Assembly: GCA_013151935.1 (NCBI GenBank)
Contig: JAADHI010000012.1
Span: 1-61,443 of the forward strand
Length of the DNA stretch: 61,443 bases
Direction: 5' to 3'
From: Candidatus Manganitrophaceae bacterium
GTDB lineage: Bacteria; Nitrospirota; Nitrospiria; SBBL01; JAADHI01
Of the stretch, positions 57,263-61,443 are shown in pieces. The translations under genes were made by a program, and so were the position numbers. The notes under the pieces were generated by a model. That model worked only from the letters and a program-made list of their open reading frames with translations, made no database searches and was not told the origin of the DNA. How positions within the stretch are numbered: the stretch's first letter is position 1; every line of letters begins with the position of its first letter.

Positions 57263-58609
57263 ATGACACACAAAATAAAAGGAAAAAAAGTCACCGTCGT
57301 GGGCATGGGAAAAAGTGGCCTATCGGCTGCAGCACTGCTGGCAAAAGAAGGGGCAGAAGTCTTGATTGTAGACGACAATGCACTCAAAGCACCCTTGCCC
57401 CTTGCCAGCGGGATTCAATTCAAACACGGCGGGTGGAACGAAGCGGATTTGATGGATGCGGAATTTGTGGTTTTGAGTCCGGGTGTTCCACGCTCAAAAC
57501 TCCCGATAGAAGTCCTCAAAAAAGCGGGGATTCCACTTATCAGTGAAATAGAACTGGCCGCCTCACGCATTTCAGCCCCCATCATCGCCATTACAGGAAC
57601 GAATGGCAAAAGCACAACCACCACATTGGTCGGACAAATTCTAAAAAATTGGGGTTTGAATGTTTTTGTAGGCGGCAATCTCGGCCTGCCGCTCTCTGAA
57701 GCCGTCAACACTGATTGGGATTTTGTTGTCGCTGAACTGAGCTCTTTTCAATTAGAAAGCATGCAAGCTTTTCGCCCCCGCATCGCGGCACTTTTAAATA
57801 TCACCCCGGATCATCTCAATCGTTATGACAGTTTTCAAAACTACCAGGAAACCAAGTGGCGAATTTTTGAAAATCAGCACCCCGACGACCATGCCATTTT
57901 CAATCGTGATGACCCCCTCACCTTACCCCCCACTTATTCTGCCGATGCTGTTTATTTTAGCAAAAACCATGCACTGGATCGAGGGGTGTATCTTCAGGAT
58001 GGCATCATAAAAAGCACAATTTGGGGCGATGCAGACGATATTTGTCGCCTGGAAGATATAAAGGGTGGCGCAGCCCATCATATCGAAAATGCCTTAGCAG
58101 CGTGTGCGATTACCCAGCTCTGCGGCTGCGCAAACAAAGGCATTACACAGAGCTTACGGACCTTTAAAGGCCTCCCCCATCGTATGGAATTTATTCGAAC
58201 ACATGCAGGAGTACATTATGTGAATGACTCTAAGGGCACCAACGTCGGCGCACTCAAACAGTCGCTCGAAAGTATGCCCAAGGCCGTGATTTTAATCGCA
58301 GGCGGTCGAGACAAGGCTGCTGATTTCAGCACACTGCAAAAGGTCATTCAAAAAAAAGTCAAACACCTCTTCTTGATCGGAGAAGCCCGACACAAGATGG
58401 CCGCATGTTTCTCCGATCATCCGGCCCTTGAAACCATTGATTCCAGTGATGGCATGAAAGCTATGGAGATCGCACTTTCACGGGCGTCGGCGACAGCAAG
58501 ATCAGGAGAAACCGTCTTACTCTCTCCTGGCTGTGCAAGTTTCGACATGTTTCAAAATTATGAAACACGGGGCAATGGCTTTAAAAAGCTTGTAGAGGAC
58601 TTGCCATGA
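57263..58609 (+). CDS. murD: UDP-N-acetylmuramoylalanine--D-glutamate ligase
   Basis: VVGMGKSGLSAAALL, ITGTNGKSTTTTLVGQIL, ELSSFQLES, YVNDSKGTNVGALKQSL, LLSPGCASFDMFQNYETRGN. Confidence 0.97.
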   Translation: MTHKIKGKKVTVVGMGKSGLSAAALLAKEGAEVLIVDDNALKAPLPLASGIQFKHGGWNEADLMDAEFVVLSPGVPRSKLPIEVLKKAGIPLISEIELAASRISAPIIAITGTNGKSTTTTLVGQILKNWGLNVFVGGNLGLPLSEAVNTDWDFVVAELSSFQLESMQAFRPRIAALLNITPDHLNRYDSFQNYQETKWRIFENQHPDDHAIFNRDDPLTLPPTYSADAVYFSKNHALDRGVYLQDGIIKSTIWGDADDICRLEDIKGGAAHHIENALAACAITQLCGCANKGITQSLRTFKGLPHRMEFIRTHAGVHYVNDSKGTNVGALKQSLESMPKAVILIAGGRDKAADFSTLQKVIQKKVKHLFLIGEARHKMAACFSDHPALETIDSSDGMKAMEIALSRASATARSGETVLLSPGCASFDMFQNYETRGNGFKKLVEDLP

Positions 58610-59793
58610 CACGCACACCTCTGCAAAATAAAACACAAATGTCACTGGGTTTTGGGCCAACAGTGACGCAAAAGACCAAGAACAGTCTTCTGACGACAGG
58701 AGATTGGATCTTGCTCGCCATCGTCGCCAGCATCACCCTCATCGGCCTGGTCATGGTTTACAACGCAAGCAGCCTCATTGGCGAAAAAACCTATCACGAC
58801 TCCCTTTATTTTATTAAGCGCCAATTACAGTGGCTCGCACTCAGTATCTTTGCCTTTTTGTTAGCATCACGTGTCAATCTGGATCGCCTCCGCTTAGGCC
58901 TTGTCCCCCTCACCTTATTGGTGTTTCTTCTTCTTTTTTCAGTCTTGATTTTTGGTGTCGAAATCAAAGGTGCGCGCCGCTGGCTCAAACTCGGCGGCCT
59001 CACTTTTCAAGTCTCAGAGTTGGCGAAACTTTTTACCGTGATTTATCTCGCACATTACATCGATAAAAACAGGGCCAAATTGGGCAATTTCCTAGAAGGG
59101 GCCATGCCCCCGCTCATTTTGCTGGGATTGATGTCCATGCTCATTTTACTGGAGCCTGATTTCGGGACAACCATCGTTATTCTCTGTATTACACTGTCAC
59201 TGCTTTTTTTGGGAGGTGTCCCGCCCAAACAACTACTCAGCATTACCATCGTGACCCTGCCCTTTTTTATCTATTGGGTGACATCCTCTCCCTATCGACT
59301 CAAACGCATCACAACCTTTTTAAATCCCTGGGCTGTTGCAAGTGAGGGTGGCTATCAAGTCATTCAATCCCAAGTCGCTTTAGGCAGCGGCGGACTCACA
59401 GGCACGGGCCTGGCGGGAGTGAAACAAGTGCTCTTTTTTCTGCCAGAGCCCCACACCGATTTCATTTTTTCTGTTTTTGGTGAAGCCTTTGGATTGATCG
59501 GGACAACACTCATTGTCTTGCTTTTTGTCGGTATTTTATGGCGTGGAACAAAAATTGCCTTGAACGCGTCTGGCCCTTATCGGCAAATTTTAGCAATAGG
59601 ACTGTGTTTTCTAGTGGTATTACCCGCCCTACTCAATATGGGGGTGGCCACAGGCCTGCTTCCGACCAAAGGCCTGCCCCTGCCTTTTATGAGCTACGGA
59701 GGTTCTTCCCTTGTCGGCAATAGCACCGCCATCGGGCTGCTTTACAATATTTCACGGCAAAGCCGAAATACATCAGGATGGATGGCATCATGA
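58606..59793 (+). CDS. ftsW: SEDS peptidoglycan glycosyltransferase FtsW
   Basis: VYNASSLIG, FLLASRVNLDRLR, LLLEPDFGTTIVI-like segment, FLPEPHTDFIFSVFGEAFGLIG, LPLPFMSYGGSSLVGNS. Confidence 0.95.
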   Translation: MTRTPLQNKTQMSLGFGPTVTQKTKNSLLTTGDWILLAIVASITLIGLVMVYNASSLIGEKTYHDSLYFIKRQLQWLALSIFAFLLASRVNLDRLRLGLVPLTLLVFLLLFSVLIFGVEIKGARRWLKLGGLTFQVSELAKLFTVIYLAHYIDKNRAKLGNFLEGAMPPLILLGLMSMLILLEPDFGTTIVILCITLSLLFLGGVPPKQLLSITIVTLPFFIYWVTSSPYRLKRITTFLNPWAVASEGGYQVIQSQVALGSGGLTGTGLAGVKQVLFFLPEPHTDFIFSVFGEAFGLIGTTLIVLLFVGILWRGTKIALNASGPYRQILAIGLCFLVVLPALLNMGVATGLLPTKGLPLPFMSYGGSSLVGNSTAIGLLYNISRQSRNTSGWMAS

Positions 59794-60869
59794 GAATCAT
59801 CATTGCGGGCGGCGGCACAGGGGGCCATCTTTATCCGGGCATCGCTTTAGCTGAAACCTTTGTCCGTTTGCAAAACAAGACACAAATTCTGTTTATCGGC
59901 ACCACTCAGGGCATCGGAACAAGCCCCATCCCCAAAAAAGGTTTTGATCTTGAAACGGTTGCAGCCACAGGCTTTGTCGGCAAAGGGCTTTCTGGAAAAC
60001 TAAAATCACTCTTTTCGATTCCAAAAGGACTCGGCCAATCGCTCGGTATTTTAAAAAAGTTTAAACCACAACTCGTCATCGGTATCGGTGGCTACGTGGC
60101 GGTTCCCGTGATGCTCGCTGCCACCCTGCTTCGCATTAAACGGGTCATCTTAGAACCCAATGTCATGCCGGGTTTGGTCAATAAGATCACTGCACCCCTT
60201 TCACACTTGGTCGTCACAACTTTTGAGGCCTCAAATCAACACTTGCCCCGTCATAAAATAAAACGGCTCGGCATCCCCGTACGTCCTGAAATATTACGAG
60301 CTAAAGACTCTCAAAAGAGTAAGGACACAGCAACCCTCGTCATCTTAGGAGGGAGCCAAGGCGCACATTCTATTAACCAAGCCATGATTGAAGCCCTTCC
60401 TTTTTTGAAAAAAGCCCCTCAGTCCCTTTCCATCATCCATCAAACGGGAAAAACCGACAGTGAAGACGTAAAAGCCGCCTATCGCGAATCCGGGCTTGAG
60501 GCCACGGTTTCTGCTTTTATTGACGATATGGCAACAACTTACAGCCGTGCTGACCTCATCATCAGCCGGGCCGGAGCAGGGACGCTTTCTGAAATTGCAG
60601 CGTTGGGAAAAGCGGCACTGATGATTCCCTTCCCTTATGCCGCAGGACATCAAATCGACAATGCCAAGGCCTTTGTCGAGATTGGCGCGGCAGAAATGAT
60701 TCTGGATCAGGATCTAAGTGGTGAGGCACTCGCAAAGGCCATTCTGGCTTTAATTGTTCATCCGGCACGTCTCAAAAAAATGGAAGAAGCCGCCTTGCAG
60801 CATGGCAATGTCAATGCCGCAGAAGACATTGTAAAAATGTGTGTCGGACTCATTGAAGGGACTGCTTAA
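59790..60869 (+). CDS. murG: UDP-N-acetylglucosamine transferase MurG
   Basis: MRIIIAGGGTGGHLYPGIALAE, VIGIGGYVAVP, ILGGSQGAHSINQ, SRAGAGTLSEIAALGKAALMIPFPYAAGHQIDNA. Confidence 0.97.
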   Translation: MRIIIAGGGTGGHLYPGIALAETFVRLQNKTQILFIGTTQGIGTSPIPKKGFDLETVAATGFVGKGLSGKLKSLFSIPKGLGQSLGILKKFKPQLVIGIGGYVAVPVMLAATLLRIKRVILEPNVMPGLVNKITAPLSHLVVTTFEASNQHLPRHKIKRLGIPVRPEILRAKDSQKSKDTATLVILGGSQGAHSINQAMIEALPFLKKAPQSLSIIHQTGKTDSEDVKAAYRESGLEATVSAFIDDMATTYSRADLIISRAGAGTLSEIAALGKAALMIPFPYAAGHQIDNAKAFVEIGAAEMILDQDLSGEALAKAILALIVHPARLKKMEEAALQHGNVNAAEDIVKMCVGLIEGTA

Positions 60870-60875
60870 AAGACC

Positions 60876-61443
60876 ATGTTTAGAAAAGTCCAACATATTC
60901 ATTTCACAGGCATCGGCGGTGCAGGCATGAGTGGCATTGCTGAGATTTTACTCAACATGAAGTATTACGTCAGCGGCTCAGATAACGCGGTCTCCGAACG
61001 CACCGCTTTCTTAGAAAAGCTCGGCGGAAAAATCTATCGTGGACACGACGCGCGTTTTATTAAGGGAGCCGATGTGCTTGTTTATTCTTCCGCAATTTCT
61101 GAAGACAATGTCGAAATCATCGCGGCCAAAGAAAAAAAGATCCCGGTCATTCCCAGGGCCGAGATGCTCGCAGAACTCATGCGCTTAAAATACGGCATCG
61201 CCGTCGCTGGTGCCCATGGAAAAACAACAACAACGACGATGATTGCCACACTGCTCTCGGAAGGACAGCTCGATCCCACGGCCGTCATCGGCGGCAAGGT
61301 AAACAGCTTCGATGGTCACGCCAAAAAGGGAGAAGGGGATTTTTTAGTCGCCGAGGCCGACGAGAGTGACGGATCCTTTTTAAAACTCTCCCCGAGCATC
61401 GCCATCGTCACCAATCTCGATAACGAACACCTCGATTATTATC
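60876..61443 (+). CDS. murC: UDP-N-acetylmuramate--L-alanine ligase (3' truncated by window)
   Basis: [36 protein letters not shown]...[16 protein letters not shown]...[30 protein letters not shown]; not in the supplied ORF track. Confidence 0.96.
   Translation, partial: MFRKVQHIHFTGIGGAGMSGIAEILLNMKYYVSGSDNAVSERTAFLEKLGGKIYRGHDARFIKGADVLVYSSAISEDNVEIIAAKEKKIPVIPRAEMLAELMRLKYGIAVAGAHGKTTTTTMIATLLSEGQLDPTAVIGGKVNSFDGHAKKGEGDFLVAEADESDGSFLKLSPSIAIVTNLDNEHLDYY

Overview
Chromosomal window (~61 kb) from a Gram-negative, probably proteobacterial or delta-like bacterium; the species cannot be assigned from sequence alone. Positions 1-27,189 are almost entirely minus-strand housekeeping operons: archaeal-type pheS/pheT, rpe, a DjlA-like gene, rsmB, a BI-1 gene, fmt and def; two TRL-like lipoproteins; an ABC ATPase/permease pair; a ClC channel; aroB/aroK with pilMNOPQ; and ubiX, rapZ, hpf, rpoN and lptBAC. 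The middle holds an NSS transporter, rfaE1, lepB, lepA, moaA, an M50 protease, a two-subunit pyruvate carboxylase and a TPR/periplasmic-binding lipoprotein-like gene. From 43.6 kb the plus strand carries serB, a Ser/Thr kinase locus with surface proteins, and the dcw cluster from mraZ to murC (truncated at the window end). The most interesting signals are: (1) a ~275-bp element at 9195-9469 whose nested inverted repeats can fold into a near-perfect three-way cruciform, MITE-like with TA at both ends, between the two ABC cistrons; (2) a 7-bp tandem duplication (AGTTACT x2) that splits the pyruvate carboxylase B/OadA-type gene, where removing one copy restores a continuous protein; (3) an archaeal-type PheRS in a bacterial genome; (4) two short ORFs (26 aa hydrophobic, 55 aa acidic) below the ORF-track cutoff; (5) an eight-fold ~52-aa repeat lipoprotein next to a membrane Ser/Thr kinase; (6) MraZ-box-like TGGG direct repeats and well-formed sigma70 promoters, including one with a 14-bp palindrome over its -10. 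No CRISPR array, rRNA, tRNA or phage was recognised. All calls come from reading the sequence and motifs; no searches were run.
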